DNA of 64,000 nt, from assembly GCF_003149045.1 (NCBI RefSeq), contig NZ_QGDU01000016.1:21681-85680 (forward strand), written 5' to 3'. Under the pieces are notes generated by a model that searched no databases, had not been told where the DNA came from, and was given only the letters and a program-made list of their open reading frames with translations. Positions 35,658 to 45,200 of this stretch are shown here, in pieces. Numbering within the stretch: the stretch's first letter is position 1; every line of letters starts with the position of its first letter. Position numbers and translations under genes: made by a program. The stretch is from Fibrobacter sp. UWR4 (GTDB taxonomy: Bacteria > Fibrobacterota > Fibrobacteria > Fibrobacterales > Fibrobacteraceae).

Positions 35658-36630
35658 ACTTACCTGCATCTTCCTTGGCGACATAACCAGACTGAACCAA
35701 GGAGGCCAGGCAGTCATCCATCAGGAGCATTCCTTCGGAAGCAGATGCGGAAATAATGGAAGGCAGGGAGAACAATTCTCCACTACGGATGCGGGAAGAT
35801 ACGTTCTGTGAACCAAAGAGAACTTCCCATGCCGGGATACTGCTGTTCTCGGCACCGGGCAGCAAGCGCTGCACCACAACAGCCTTCAATACAGAAGCAA
35901 GCATGTTACGGGCCAAGTCACGTTCTTCGTCAGCAACGTCAGAGAGAAGAGCTTCCAGAGCGCCCACCGTATTGCCGGCCGTAACAGTCAACACCACCAG
36001 GGCACCAGCTTCAGCAGCTTCCAGAATAGGAATCAGCGGGAGACCTTCAAAGTCACCCATCCACATCAGGTCCGAACCACTACGGAGGGCCTGGGTCATC
36101 TTGTCCGTCACGCAACCAAAGGAATCCTTCAAGAGAAGGCTCTCGCCAGTCTTAATGGGAAGTTCGTCTGCGGAAGCCAGATTGTTTACGCGAAGAATTG
36201 CGGACTGGCATAGGGCGGAAACGTAAGCGGAAGCAGTTGTAGTCTTGCCACTGCAGGCAGGGCCGGCAAACACCACAAGACCGCTGTTCAGGCCAAGCAT
36301 ACTCTCCATGGTAGGAGGAGCGCCAAGGGAGCTAAAGTCAGGGCATTCCTCCAGCAAGGGGCGGAACACGGCCGTGTTACCAAGAGCAGTCCTATTGTAG
36401 CGAACACGCCAGCGGGATCCACTCCAAGGGCCAGCGATAACAGAACCGCTTTCGGCATCCATGGCGCCGATAAAACTACGGAGTGTGCCGGGCTCTACGG
36501 AGGGAGCGTCGGGAATGGCACAAACTTTTCCGGACAGGCGAACAGCAGAAGCCGCACCTTCGGAAATAATCAATTCACTGGCACCCACATTCAGGGCATA
36601 TTCCAACAAGGATTCAATTTCTGTCGCCAT
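35629..36630 (-). CDS. PilT-like (type II/IV secretion) ATPase, divergent
   Basis: This 333-residue cytoplasmic protein aligns along its length with the twitching ATPase PilT. An N-terminal PAS-like part is followed by an intact P-loop (GPACSGKTTT, Lys129) and the C-terminal pattern ...NMLASVLKAVVVQRLLPG and GMLLMDDCLASL. Other PilT landmarks have changed. The Walker B/Asp-box region reads GSDLMWMGDFEG rather than DPDVILVGEMRD, and the histidine of TLHT is lost (LTVTAGN). It is probably not a normal pilus retraction motor. GGAGG precedes the ATG. It follows its PilT-like neighbour by 9 bp in the six-gene operon. Confidence 0.75.
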   Translation of the reverse strand: MATEIESLLEYALNVGASELIISEGAASAVRLSGKVCAIPDAPSVEPGTLRSFIGAMDAESGSVIAGPWSGSRWRVRYNRTALGNTAVFRPLLEECPDFSSLGAPPTMESMLGLNSGLVVFAGPACSGKTTTASAYVSALCQSAILRVNNLASADELPIKTGESLLLKDSFGCVTDKMTQALRSGSDLMWMGDFEGLPLIPILEAAEAGALVVLTVTAGNTVGALEALLSDVADEERDLARNMLASVLKAVVVQRLLPGAENSSIPAWEVLFGSQNVSSRIRSGELFSLPSIISASASEGMLLMDDCLASLVQSGYVAKEDAGKYVSNPAVLG

Positions 36631-36639
36631 AAATCCTCC

Positions 36640-38238
36640 TTACTTTGTGGGACGGTAAGAGACGAAGCGCCTCGAATCGCAAGAACGTTTCCAGGCTTCC
36701 ATGCCGTCGATATAACCAGATTCAACACACTTCTGCAGAGAGTCGTCCAGAGTAATGCCCTGATCCTTCTGGCTGCTGATTGCGGCTGTAATCTGAGCCA
36801 CACTGCCACGGCGAATCAAGTTTGCCATGGGAGACGTCATACGAACGGCTTCTACCGCAAGGACCTGACCCTGATTCTGAACCACAGGCACCAGATGCTG
36901 CACCACAACACCCTTCAACTGATCAGCCAAGGTATTGGCAAAGGCAATACGGTTCTTTTCCGGGACAGAGCTCATGAGTCTGGAAAGGAGGGAGTGAACA
37001 TTATTGCCAGAAGCAACAGCAAAGACAAGGGCGCCTGCATTGGCGGCGTTCAAAAGCGCGGCAAGCTCCTCGTAGGTTTCCACATGGTCAAAGAGAATCA
37101 CATCGGCGCCAGACTGTACTGCCAGGGATATACCCTCCAGGCCCGTATGGACATGGAGACCCACTTCACGCTGGGCAATTGCGCCATTGGGATTCTGGAG
37201 GATTCGCTCGATAGGCTTTTCAACCGTCTGGATATAGACATTACGATTTGCCGCAATAGTTTCGGCAAAGGCGGTCATAGTAGTAGAGCGACCACTTGCA
37301 GAAGGACCCGCAATCAACACCAAGCCACTGTTCAATTCCGTAAAGCGGTTGCAGAAAGTCGGCAAGTACAAGTTGTCAATAGAAGTCGATTCCGTAGGGA
37401 TGACGCGTACGGAAATGCTGGGAGTCGTATTATCCCAGGTAACCGTCACACGGGCGCGTCCCACACCGGGAAGTCCAATGGTCTTACTGAAATTCTTGCC
37501 CACGACAATCTTGTAGCCATCGGAGAATCCCTTGGCAGCTTCGTTCAGGCGGTCGCTAATGCGGGACAGGTCCAGGGGCTGCTCGGAAGCCACAAAGAGG
37601 ACACCGGACTGGCGCATGACAACAGGGCGGTCAGCAAACAGGTAAATGTCCGTCGCATTGAACTTGCGTGCAAACGCAATAAGCTGGGAGAGGTTCGTCA
37701 TGGGACGGATCGTCTCGGGCGCTTCCACCGGTTCGCCTTCCCCTGTGGCCAGAGCAAAACGGCGCGGCAGCTTGCCTTCGTCTTCTTCATTCGCTTCCGC
37801 ATCAAATTCCACCTGGACGGTCCCCATGCTGGTCGTTTCAAGACCAGCCACCGCCTCCACCTCTACATTAGAGGAAGACGAGGATTCTCCATAGGGATTG
37901 TTGCCTTCAATCTGGAAGGCAGGCTGTTCGGGTTCCTTAGGGGCGGCAGATGCAGCCTTGGGAGTGGGCGTAACGGACTTGCGTGCAGGAGCGGCCGTAG
38001 GCGCCGATTGCACAGGTGCCGGCGCCGGCTCTACAGGAGCAGCGGCAGCATTCTTTGCCTCGATGTTCTTGACGAAAGCAAGGACCTTGGCATAAATACT
38101 TTCGGAAATAATACCTGCTTCGACCAGGACCTGACCAATATCCTTCTGGTCATTCGCCTGAGCCCAATGGGAGTTAATCTGATCCTCGGTCACCATCTTG
38201 TTGTGAACAAGGACCTTAGCCATATACTGGTTTCTCAT
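36640..38238 (-). CDS. PilT-like ATPase paralogue with N-terminal extension and Arg in place of the P-loop Lys
   Basis: This 532-residue protein has an N-terminal MshEN/T2SSE-N-like domain (about 1-60: MVTEDQINSHW, IGQVLVEAGIIS). An Ala/Pro-rich linker follows (about 64-160), then a PilT-type domain (about 185-505). Conserved PilT pieces include SGLVLIAGPSASGRST, YIQTVEKPIERI, IAQREVGLHV and DQLKGVVVQHLVP. The P-loop lysine is replaced by Arg317, and the Walker B acidic residue region reads VILFDHVET. It may be a regulatory, non-hydrolysing partner of the next gene product. AGGAGG lies 8 bp before the ATG, which overlaps the permease stop (ATGA). Confidence 0.75.
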   Translation of the reverse strand: MRNQYMAKVLVHNKMVTEDQINSHWAQANDQKDIGQVLVEAGIISESIYAKVLAFVKNIEAKNAAAAPVEPAPAPVQSAPTAAPARKSVTPTPKAASAAPKEPEQPAFQIEGNNPYGESSSSSNVEVEAVAGLETTSMGTVQVEFDAEANEEDEGKLPRRFALATGEGEPVEAPETIRPMTNLSQLIAFARKFNATDIYLFADRPVVMRQSGVLFVASEQPLDLSRISDRLNEAAKGFSDGYKIVVGKNFSKTIGLPGVGRARVTVTWDNTTPSISVRVIPTESTSIDNLYLPTFCNRFTELNSGLVLIAGPSASGRSTTMTAFAETIAANRNVYIQTVEKPIERILQNPNGAIAQREVGLHVHTGLEGISLAVQSGADVILFDHVETYEELAALLNAANAGALVFAVASGNNVHSLLSRLMSSVPEKNRIAFANTLADQLKGVVVQHLVPVVQNQGQVLAVEAVRMTSPMANLIRRGSVAQITAAISSQKDQGITLDDSLQKCVESGYIDGMEAWKRSCDSRRFVSYRPTK

Positions 38239-39038
38239 AGGAAATCCCTCCTGCTAAACCACCAGCTAGCAATTGCCAGGAATACACCTACGTAGCCTAA
38301 AGCATACACGGTATTCCAGAACAAATACATGTCCGGCAGTGCAACACCGTGAACCACATAGCTAGTCACGTTGTAGCGGTAAAGACCAGGGAAAACCGCA
38401 TGGATAGCAACAGCGGCCTTCTCAAAAAGTGCGCTGGACGAGGCGTCCATTTCACCCATGCGAGCGGCGAAACGAACCTGCTCCAGAAGCTGGTTGCTTA
38501 AATGACCAGCCATGTAGACGCCAAGAGTGAACAAGGCACTCAATACCGTACTGCTAAAGCTACTGAACAGCAAGGCGACTGCGATAACAACAGCCATCTC
38601 GCAGAAAATCAAATAAACAGCAATTAGCAGACTTGCTGTAGGATCAGAACCCGTCACAAGCAAAGTCAGGTAGAAAATCACGGTCAGGAGGACCAGATGG
38701 ACAGCCACCACCGCCAGAAGACCAAAGTACTTACCCACAATAAACGCAGCACGGGTAATGGGCTTAGAAAGCAAGGTAAGGACAGTACGCCTCTGAATTT
38801 CCTTCTGCACCAGGCTGATGCCCACGAAGATGGAAATCAGAAGCCCCGACAGGCTCATGATGGAGAGCGTGGTTGACTTGATCACGTAGGCGCGGTCAAA
38901 GACGGACCATTCCCCCAGGACAATGCTGAACAAGGCAAGAGCCACAGCAAAGAAGCCGATGTTGTAAAGGATCTTATCGCGAATGGATTCGCGGAAAGTA
39001 TTCAAGGCAATGACGAAAATGTGATTAAGCGTCTGCAC
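38235..39038 (-). CDS. ABC-2 type transporter permease
   Basis: This inner-membrane protein of 267 residues has six predicted membrane segments and the ABC-2 layout: NTFRESIRDKILYN at the N-terminus, VQKEIQRRTVLTLLSKPITR between segments 2 and 3, and FWNTVYALGYVGVFLAIASWWF at the end. It pairs with the ATPase encoded just upstream. I prefer the GTG at 39038, which has GGAGGA about 9 bp upstream, over the TTG at 39044. It overlaps the ATPase gene and shares an ATGA junction with the PilT-like gene. GldF-like exporters have this size, but the substrate is unknown. Confidence 0.85.
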   Translation of the reverse strand: MQTLNHIFVIALNTFRESIRDKILYNIGFFAVALALFSIVLGEWSVFDRAYVIKSTTLSIMSLSGLLISIFVGISLVQKEIQRRTVLTLLSKPITRAAFIVGKYFGLLAVVAVHLVLLTVIFYLTLLVTGSDPTASLLIAVYLIFCEMAVVIAVALLFSSFSSTVLSALFTLGVYMAGHLSNQLLEQVRFAARMGEMDASSSALFEKAAVAIHAVFPGLYRYNVTSYVVHGVALPDMYLFWNTVYALGYVGVFLAIASWWFSRRDFL

Positions 39039-39936
39039 GAGCAATCTCCTCCGTCAAAATATCTTCAAGACTGGGGCGCTTATGCTCCATACGTTCAATG
39101 GAAATGTTCTTGTCCAGACAATACCTGAGCAGGCGATCGCGGGCGGCGTCATCTTCACAGATACATTCCTGGGGATGGCCGGCGGGAGTTACACCCTGGG
39201 GCAGATCCTGCAGGAGAATTCCCTGACGGGTTCGAACATGGTATTCAACGCCACAGGCATTAGTGATTTCATCCACCGTACCTTCGCGGACAATGCGACC
39301 ATCCACGATCATCGCCACACGGTGGCTGATGGCTTCCACATCGCTAAGCAAATGGCTGGAGTAGAATACGGTCACACCCATGTTGTTCAGTTCCTGAATG
39401 GCACTGCGAACATCACGACGACCCACCGGATCAAGACCACTCATAGGTTCGTCCAGAATCAAGAGCTTCGGCTTGCTCAGGATAGACTGAGCAATACCCA
39501 CACGTTGCATCATGCCCTTGGAATAGGAACGAAGACGGCGGTCAATCCAGTCCTTATTTGCATGGAGCAATTCCAGGGACCATTCAATCCGCTTGTCCAG
39601 TTCAGTTCCCTGCAGCCCCACCAGCTTGCCATAGAACTTCAGCAGTTCACGGCCTGTGAGATAGTCATAGAAATAAGGCTGTTCCGGAGAGTAGCCAATA
39701 AAAGACCTACTCTTCACATCGCGGGGACTTACGCCATTCACCAGCACCTTGCCGGAATCATAGCGCAAAAGACCTGTCAACACCTTGATGGTGGTAGACT
39801 TTCCGGCCCCGTTAGGACCAATAAAACCAAAAACCTGGCCCGGTTCCACCTTAAAACTCACATCCTTCAATGCAAGCTTCGGTTTCATCAGGAAACCCGA
39901 CCTATACGTCTTATGCAAATGCTCGATCTGAATCAT
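39025..39936 (-). CDS. ABC transporter ATP-binding protein
   Basis: This 303-residue cytoplasmic ATPase is complete: Walker A GPNGAGKSTT, Q-loop EQPYFYDYL, signature YSKGMMQRV, Walker B LLILDEP, D-loop MSGLDP and switch SSHLLSDVE. The C-terminal about 80 residues form the accessory region often seen in ABC-2 exporters (CcmA/GldA-like). It works with the permease at 38235-39038. Its ATG overlaps the stop of the preceding small membrane protein gene (TAATG). Confidence 0.93.
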   Translation of the reverse strand: MIQIEHLHKTYRSGFLMKPKLALKDVSFKVEPGQVFGFIGPNGAGKSTTIKVLTGLLRYDSGKVLVNGVSPRDVKSRSFIGYSPEQPYFYDYLTGRELLKFYGKLVGLQGTELDKRIEWSLELLHANKDWIDRRLRSYSKGMMQRVGIAQSILSKPKLLILDEPMSGLDPVGRRDVRSAIQELNNMGVTVFYSSHLLSDVEAISHRVAMIVDGRIVREGTVDEITNACGVEYHVRTRQGILLQDLPQGVTPAGHPQECICEDDAARDRLLRYCLDKNISIERMEHKRPSLEDILTEEIARADA

Positions 39937-40208
39937 TAGTTTTCGCCATCCTTATGGAGGCCACCAAAGGCTCTTTCCTGTGCTTCTTCAATTTCACGAC
40001 GGCGACGATCCGCACGTTCCTTCTTGTTCACGAAGAAATAAATTACGGCACCCACCATGTAAACACCGATACCAGTGTAGAAAAAGGGGTTAATCGTCGT
40101 AGCGCCCGGGAACAAGTCTACAATCAAATTCTGACCAAACAAGCTGATCAGAACAACAACAAAACCCAAAGCTCTAAGAACGTAGGTAGCAATCACCAAT
40201 TTTCGCAT
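39936..40208 (-). CDS. Small two-helix membrane protein
   Basis: This 90-residue protein has two membrane segments (about 6-25 and 42-60) and a charged, Arg/Lys/Glu-rich tail (KKERADRRRREIEEAQE). I do not recognise a family. It is the first gene of the operon with the ABC exporter and PilT-like ATPases, and has a good ribosome-binding site (GAGG 8 bp before ATG). A helper or assembly role for the ABC transporter is inferred from position only. Confidence 0.7.
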   Translation of the reverse strand: MRKLVIATYVLRALGFVVVLISLFGQNLIVDLFPGATTINPFFYTGIGVYMVGAVIYFFVNKKERADRRRREIEEAQERAFGGLHKDGEN

Positions 40209-40330
40209 GTATATACCTCAAAACGACGCTCCTTCCGAAGCGCATTTTCTTTTTAGGGAAAAATACACTTTTCAGAGGAAATAGTTAAACCAATCTTTAC
40301 AAATTTAGGGCTAAATCCGCTCGTAATAAA

Positions 40331-40359
40331 AGAAAAGGCCCCGACACCAGTCGGGGTCC
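40331..40359 (-). terminator. Terminator after the DASS symporter gene
   Basis: The hairpin GGACCCCGAC-TGGT-GTCGGGGCC runs into TTTTCTTTT on the minus strand, about 32 bp after the stop and before the 40208 operon. Confidence 0.85.
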
Positions 40360-40390
40360 TAAACTTTTCTGCAGACCTTAGGTCTAAAGT

Positions 40391-42088
40391 TTACTTTGCA
40401 GCTTCTGCAGCGGGTGCTTCAGCCTTGACTTCTTCAGCAGCAGCAGGTGCGGCAGCGGCGGAGTCAACAACTTCGACCTTTGCAGCGGAGTCAGCCGGCA
40501 GAGCAACAGTGCTATCAGCAACAGCGGATTCTACAGCAGCGCTTTCAGCAACAGGTGCTGCAGCGGCAGGAGCCGGTGCTTCAACTGCGGCAGGTGCGGC
40601 AGCTTCTTCAGCCTTCGGAGCCGGAGTGCCAAAGAAGTGAACGTTTGCCAGGAGAATCATCATGCCCCAAGAGAGTACGAGGCCAACGAGCCCCATCACA
40701 ACGCCAGTGATTGCCATACCCTTGGTATCGGTGTAACCGGTAGCATGGGCAAGAGCGTTAGGCGGAGTGGAAATCGGCATGGACATACCGAGGGAGGAAG
40801 CAAAGGCGACAGAAACCAGGAGAGCGGTAACACCACCGAGGCCAACCAGGTTGTCCTGGCAAGCAATGCCAACTGCGCAAAGAATAGGAACGAGGAGAGT
40901 TGCAGTAGAGGTATGGCTCATGAAGTTAGCCATGAACAAGCAGATGATACCGCAACCGATCATGAGAGCAACCGGAGACCAGCTTGCAAACGGAATAGTC
41001 TTGATCAAGTGAGCGGCAAGACCAGTAGCGTTGAGGCCAACACCGAGAGCAAAGCCACCAGCAACGAGCCACAGAACGTCCCAGCTCATTTCGTTCAAGT
41101 CCTTCTTGGTGATAACACCAGTCAGGGCGAACACGGCCATAGGAATCATAGCAATAGCGTTATCGTTGATACCGTGGACACCCTTACCGGTAACCCACAG
41201 GAGAACGCAGAGAACGAAAGTGATGTAAACGATGATTGCCTTGGGGCTGGTATCGAACTTGCCAGCACCTTCAATGTTCAGAACCATCTGCTTCATCTTG
41301 ATGGGGTAAATCTTCATGAGGAGAACCCATGCGATCACCATGAGGATGATAACGTACGGAACACCGAAAGCCATCCACTGACCGAAGGAAACCGGGTTTG
41401 CAGCCAGGTCGCCGCGAGCGATAGCGTCGTTCAAAGCACCAAGAGCGATAGCGTTAGGAGGAGTGCCGATCGGGGTACCCATACCACCGATGTTTGCACC
41501 AAGAGGAATAGCGAGAGCAAATGCTGCTTTACCGCGGTCATCTTCGTCGAAGAGCTTGAGCACCGGAGCGAGGATGGCGAGCATCATAGCTGCGGTAGCG
41601 GTGTTGCTCATGAACATGGAGAACACTGCAGTGATGAGCATGAGGCCGAGAAGCACGAACTTCGGATTCTTGCCGAAGGGCTTCAGGAGCACGCGAGCCA
41701 AGTTCAAGTCCAGCTTGTACTTGGTAGCGGCAGCAGCCAGGAAGAAGCCACCCAGGAACAGCATGATGATCGGGTTAGCAAAAGTAGCCATCACAGACTT
41801 GTGGCTAATCATGGTAACACCGTCAACACGGAACGGAGAGAGGGCGGAGTCAGACATGGTGATGATCATAAGAACGATCACCAGCATGGAGGTGGACCAA
41901 ATCGGGAACGGTTGGAGAATCCAGAAGAGAGCGGCCATGACGAATACGCCAATGACGCGGATTTCCAGCGGGTTCAGGATGCCCATGGGGCTTGCTGCGT
42001 CGAAACCGAGGGATTCGTACGGCAAGTAGAGAGCAACAACTGCAAGAATTGTTGCAATAACGAATTTGATGAATTTAGCCTTTGTCAT
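40391..42088 (-). CDS. DASS (SLC13) family sodium-coupled di/tricarboxylate or sulfate symporter with Ala/Glu-rich tail
   Basis: This 565-residue inner-membrane protein has a DASS core up to about residue 485. Both inverted halves carry the family motifs: MSNTATAAMM with GTPIGTPPNAIALG, and MSHTSTATLL with PISTPPNALAHA. These bind Na+ and the carboxylate. A succinate- or citrate-type substrate would fit a succinate-producing bacterium, but this is inference. After the last membrane segment comes a tail of about 80 residues made almost only of Ala, Glu, Pro, Val and Ser, unusual in this family. It is flanked by terminators and so is a single-gene unit. Confidence 0.9.
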   Translation of the reverse strand: MTKAKFIKFVIATILAVVALYLPYESLGFDAASPMGILNPLEIRVIGVFVMAALFWILQPFPIWSTSMLVIVLMIITMSDSALSPFRVDGVTMISHKSVMATFANPIIMLFLGGFFLAAAATKYKLDLNLARVLLKPFGKNPKFVLLGLMLITAVFSMFMSNTATAAMMLAILAPVLKLFDEDDRGKAAFALAIPLGANIGGMGTPIGTPPNAIALGALNDAIARGDLAANPVSFGQWMAFGVPYVIILMVIAWVLLMKIYPIKMKQMVLNIEGAGKFDTSPKAIIVYITFVLCVLLWVTGKGVHGINDNAIAMIPMAVFALTGVITKKDLNEMSWDVLWLVAGGFALGVGLNATGLAAHLIKTIPFASWSPVALMIGCGIICLFMANFMSHTSTATLLVPILCAVGIACQDNLVGLGGVTALLVSVAFASSLGMSMPISTPPNALAHATGYTDTKGMAITGVVMGLVGLVLSWGMMILLANVHFFGTPAPKAEEAAAPAAVEAPAPAAAAPVAESAAVESAVADSTVALPADSAAKVEVVDSAAAAPAAAEEVKAEAPAAEAAK

Positions 42089-42140
42089 AGTGCGCGCAAA
42101 TTTAGAATAAAAGCACCCCTATGGCAATGTTTGTAACGTT

Positions 42141-42177
42141 AAAAAAGGCTTCCGATTTTTCGGAAGTCTTTTTTTAT
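42141..42177 (-). terminator. Terminator after the first giant surface protein gene
   Basis: On the minus strand GACTTCCGA-AAAA-TCGGAAGCC is followed by TTTTTT, about 30 bp after the stop at 42207. Confidence 0.88.
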
Positions 42178-42206
42178 CAAAAACGGCGTTTTTTGGCTAA
42201 TTTAGG

Positions 42207-45200
42207 CTATTTTGCCAGAAATTTTCCAGAAGCCTGCTGACTTGCCACACGAACGCGGACAAAATACAGTCCAGATTTCGGGATATTCATATGGACTTCG
42301 TTCCTGCCGGAGATTGCCTTGCCGGAACTGGAGCTCATCTTCTTGCCATCAAGACCAGCAACTTCAGCCACAAATCGGCTACCGGACAGTTCTGCAGGCA
42401 CGTTGAAGGAAACATTCACCATGCTACCCTGCTGCACCATCTTCAGACCGGAAACAGATGTTGCCAGCTGAGCTTCAGACTTGACCACCTGAACCTTCAC
42501 GCTCTTGGAAAGGCTCTTGAGGGCTACCGGCAATTCCTGACCATCAGTCATTTCGACCGTACGTTCGTCTACTGTGACAAACAGGCGATAACCAAGAGCG
42601 GCTAGGCGATTCATACCTTCGAAGCCAAGGAAGCCTCTGCGGTTGCTGGTAGCGGAAACTTCAAGATTCCAGGTATAGCCATCTTCAGAAACCTGCTTCA
42701 TGGACTTGGCCAAATGCTTGCGACCTTCCACAATAGAGAGGTTCACATGATCAGCCATGCTTTCAGGAGGTTCTTCCACCTGAGCCATATCGCCTACGCC
42801 CAGGACATTCCAACCATCGGTTCTACCCTTCTCATCCTGAAGGATGGCGCGGATAGCCCAGTCAAACTTGCTGTTAGCCTTGGCAAGAGCACGACGTTTT
42901 TCACCAGCGCCTTCAGCATTATCCTTTTGGACGTTCGTTTCAAATACGGGAGTCTTGTCCAAGGAAATCGTCGTATTCTTGTCCGTACGAACCCAAATAG
43001 CCTGGTAGGGTTCGAGGAACTTAGGAGCAATATCATAGTCGGCAATATCGGGGAGCCAGCACCAGCCAGAATCCACCGGGTTAGCAATGGTCCAGTTATA
43101 GGGATTTGCCACCAGGTTCCAGCCGCTGAATTCATTTTCCAGAACCCATTCTGCAGATTCAGGAACTTCAACGTCTTCACGGATTTCCAGGGCACGGCCT
43201 TCCAGAGAACTATACCAACCGCCAGTTACCAGAGAGACTTTATCCTCTTCGCCATAAGTTCTATACTGCCAATATTCACCTACGCTGGAATGTTCATCCC
43301 ACCAGAAGAACACGGCATCGCTATCGGTCCAGTCCACAGACTTCTTGTCAATCACATCGAGAGCAAGCATCTGCCAACCATCCATAGTAGCAGCGACAAT
43401 CTTATTTGCAACAACAAAGGAGGTATCAAAGGTGGATTCCTTATAGGCATCCCAGATCGTTCCTGTTAAAACGTAACTGCCCGGAGCCAGGGACGTCTTG
43501 GTCCAGCTACTGCTATACGGAGCCTCATCCACATCCACAATCATGGAGTCGATTTCGTTACCCATCACATCCAGCAAATCCAAACGGATCTTAGCCTTGC
43601 GATCTACATTAAATTCATTGGTCGCAAAACGGACCTGCATTGCATTTCCGGAAACAAGCAGAGTGGGATCAACAAAGACAATTTCAGTCGTATCGTCAGG
43701 AGTATCGTCGATTTTATTGAATACAGCCTTCAGGACGCTTGCAAACAGTCGATCGTTGTACAGGGCGTCTCCGTTCTTAATTTCAACGGTATCACCCTTT
43801 TCGGCACCACGGCCTGTGTCGTTATAGAAGTACAGGACTTCCGGAACTTCGTAGCCATCATTAGCAACAACATTCACCACATACCAGGTATTCTCAGAAA
43901 TATCCTGGGGGAACAGCATGGAGTTGTCATCACCAAACTTACGGGTACGAACTACGGAATCCTGGCCAGCCTCATTCTTGACCATCTGGACAATTTCCAC
44001 ACTACCGCCCTTGGCATCGAGAACGAGACGGTTGTAAGGGCCTTCCAGCGTATCCTTTTCAGAAACTTCGTTATCGCAAGCGGCAGCATCACCCCAAACA
44101 GCAGTCAGAGTATTTTCACCATCCTTCAAGCCCTCCATCTTTTCGACATCGAAGGAAGTCATGACTTCATTGGAGCCTTCACTCTTCCAGCCCAGCAAGC
44201 AACGATCGCTGGTGTACATACCGCTAGGATAGGAGAGATCTTCGCGTTCAATAGTGTAATCACCATGCTCGAAGAATTCCTTTTCATAAATGACACCTGC
44301 AGTATCAGGATTATCGAAAGCAATCATGTAGCGAACCGGAGTTGTAACAACACTGAACTGGATGTTACGCATCTTACGGGGATTCAGCACAATCTTTGCG
44401 CCATTCTCAAGGGGATATGTTCTAGACACGCGGTTGTTTACAATAGTGGTATCAAAAGTGTACTCAGCGGATTCAATTGCATAACCCTTATCCACAGCAA
44501 GTCTTACCGTAAATTCGAAATCAGCATCCACACTAGGAATAAGCATTTCCCCGTCTACAAAACTATGGGAAATGGTATCCACAACAAATCCATCATCCTT
44601 GCTACCAATAGACTGAACCAGACGAACGTCACCTAAGGCGGCTTCGTTTATTTTCATAGTCTCGTTGGAAGCATTTTCCTTATCGAGGATCATGTAAAGC
44701 GAATCTTTTTCCGTATAGTAATCTTCGCGGTACATATATTCAGAGATTACATACTTAGAATCAACCGGCGAACAATCGCATCCATCCGCAATCGTTTTAG
44801 CAGTATGCCATCCCACGGATTCGCCATTGATAGAATACATCATGGGAACATTAGGCTGATCATCGGAAATTTCTATGCTGTAAATGGCGGTATCACGCCA
44901 ATCCGTCGGATAGAACCAATCGGAACCCGTTTCACGAGAGAACGTAAAGAAATAAGGAATAGGATCAAACTGAGCAACCAAGTAATGTTCCGTAGGTTCT
45001 TTAGGATTATAAGCTTCTACACGGAAGGTCGTATCCGTCCCTATAATCAAACCATAACCCTCTTCCGTCGGCTTATTTGAACGATAGGTTAAGGACTCCA
45101 GTTTGTAGCCAGGATTGGGTTCAACATCCACACGGAAAGTCATGGATTCATCGGCAGCAGGAATGGCCAAGGGAGAGGACAATAGGCCATCACCATTCTG

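Noticed and set aside
35658..35717. Longer start for the patatin-like gene at ATG 35717
   Set aside because: It would overlap the upstream gene by 89 bp and place extra polar residues before the signal peptide; the ATG at 35657 is simpler, though not certain.
40637..42136. A 499-codon His/Glu/Asn-rich open frame opposite the DASS symporter gene
   Set aside because: The composition is that of an antisense read of a membrane protein, and the minus strand carries both DASS motifs.
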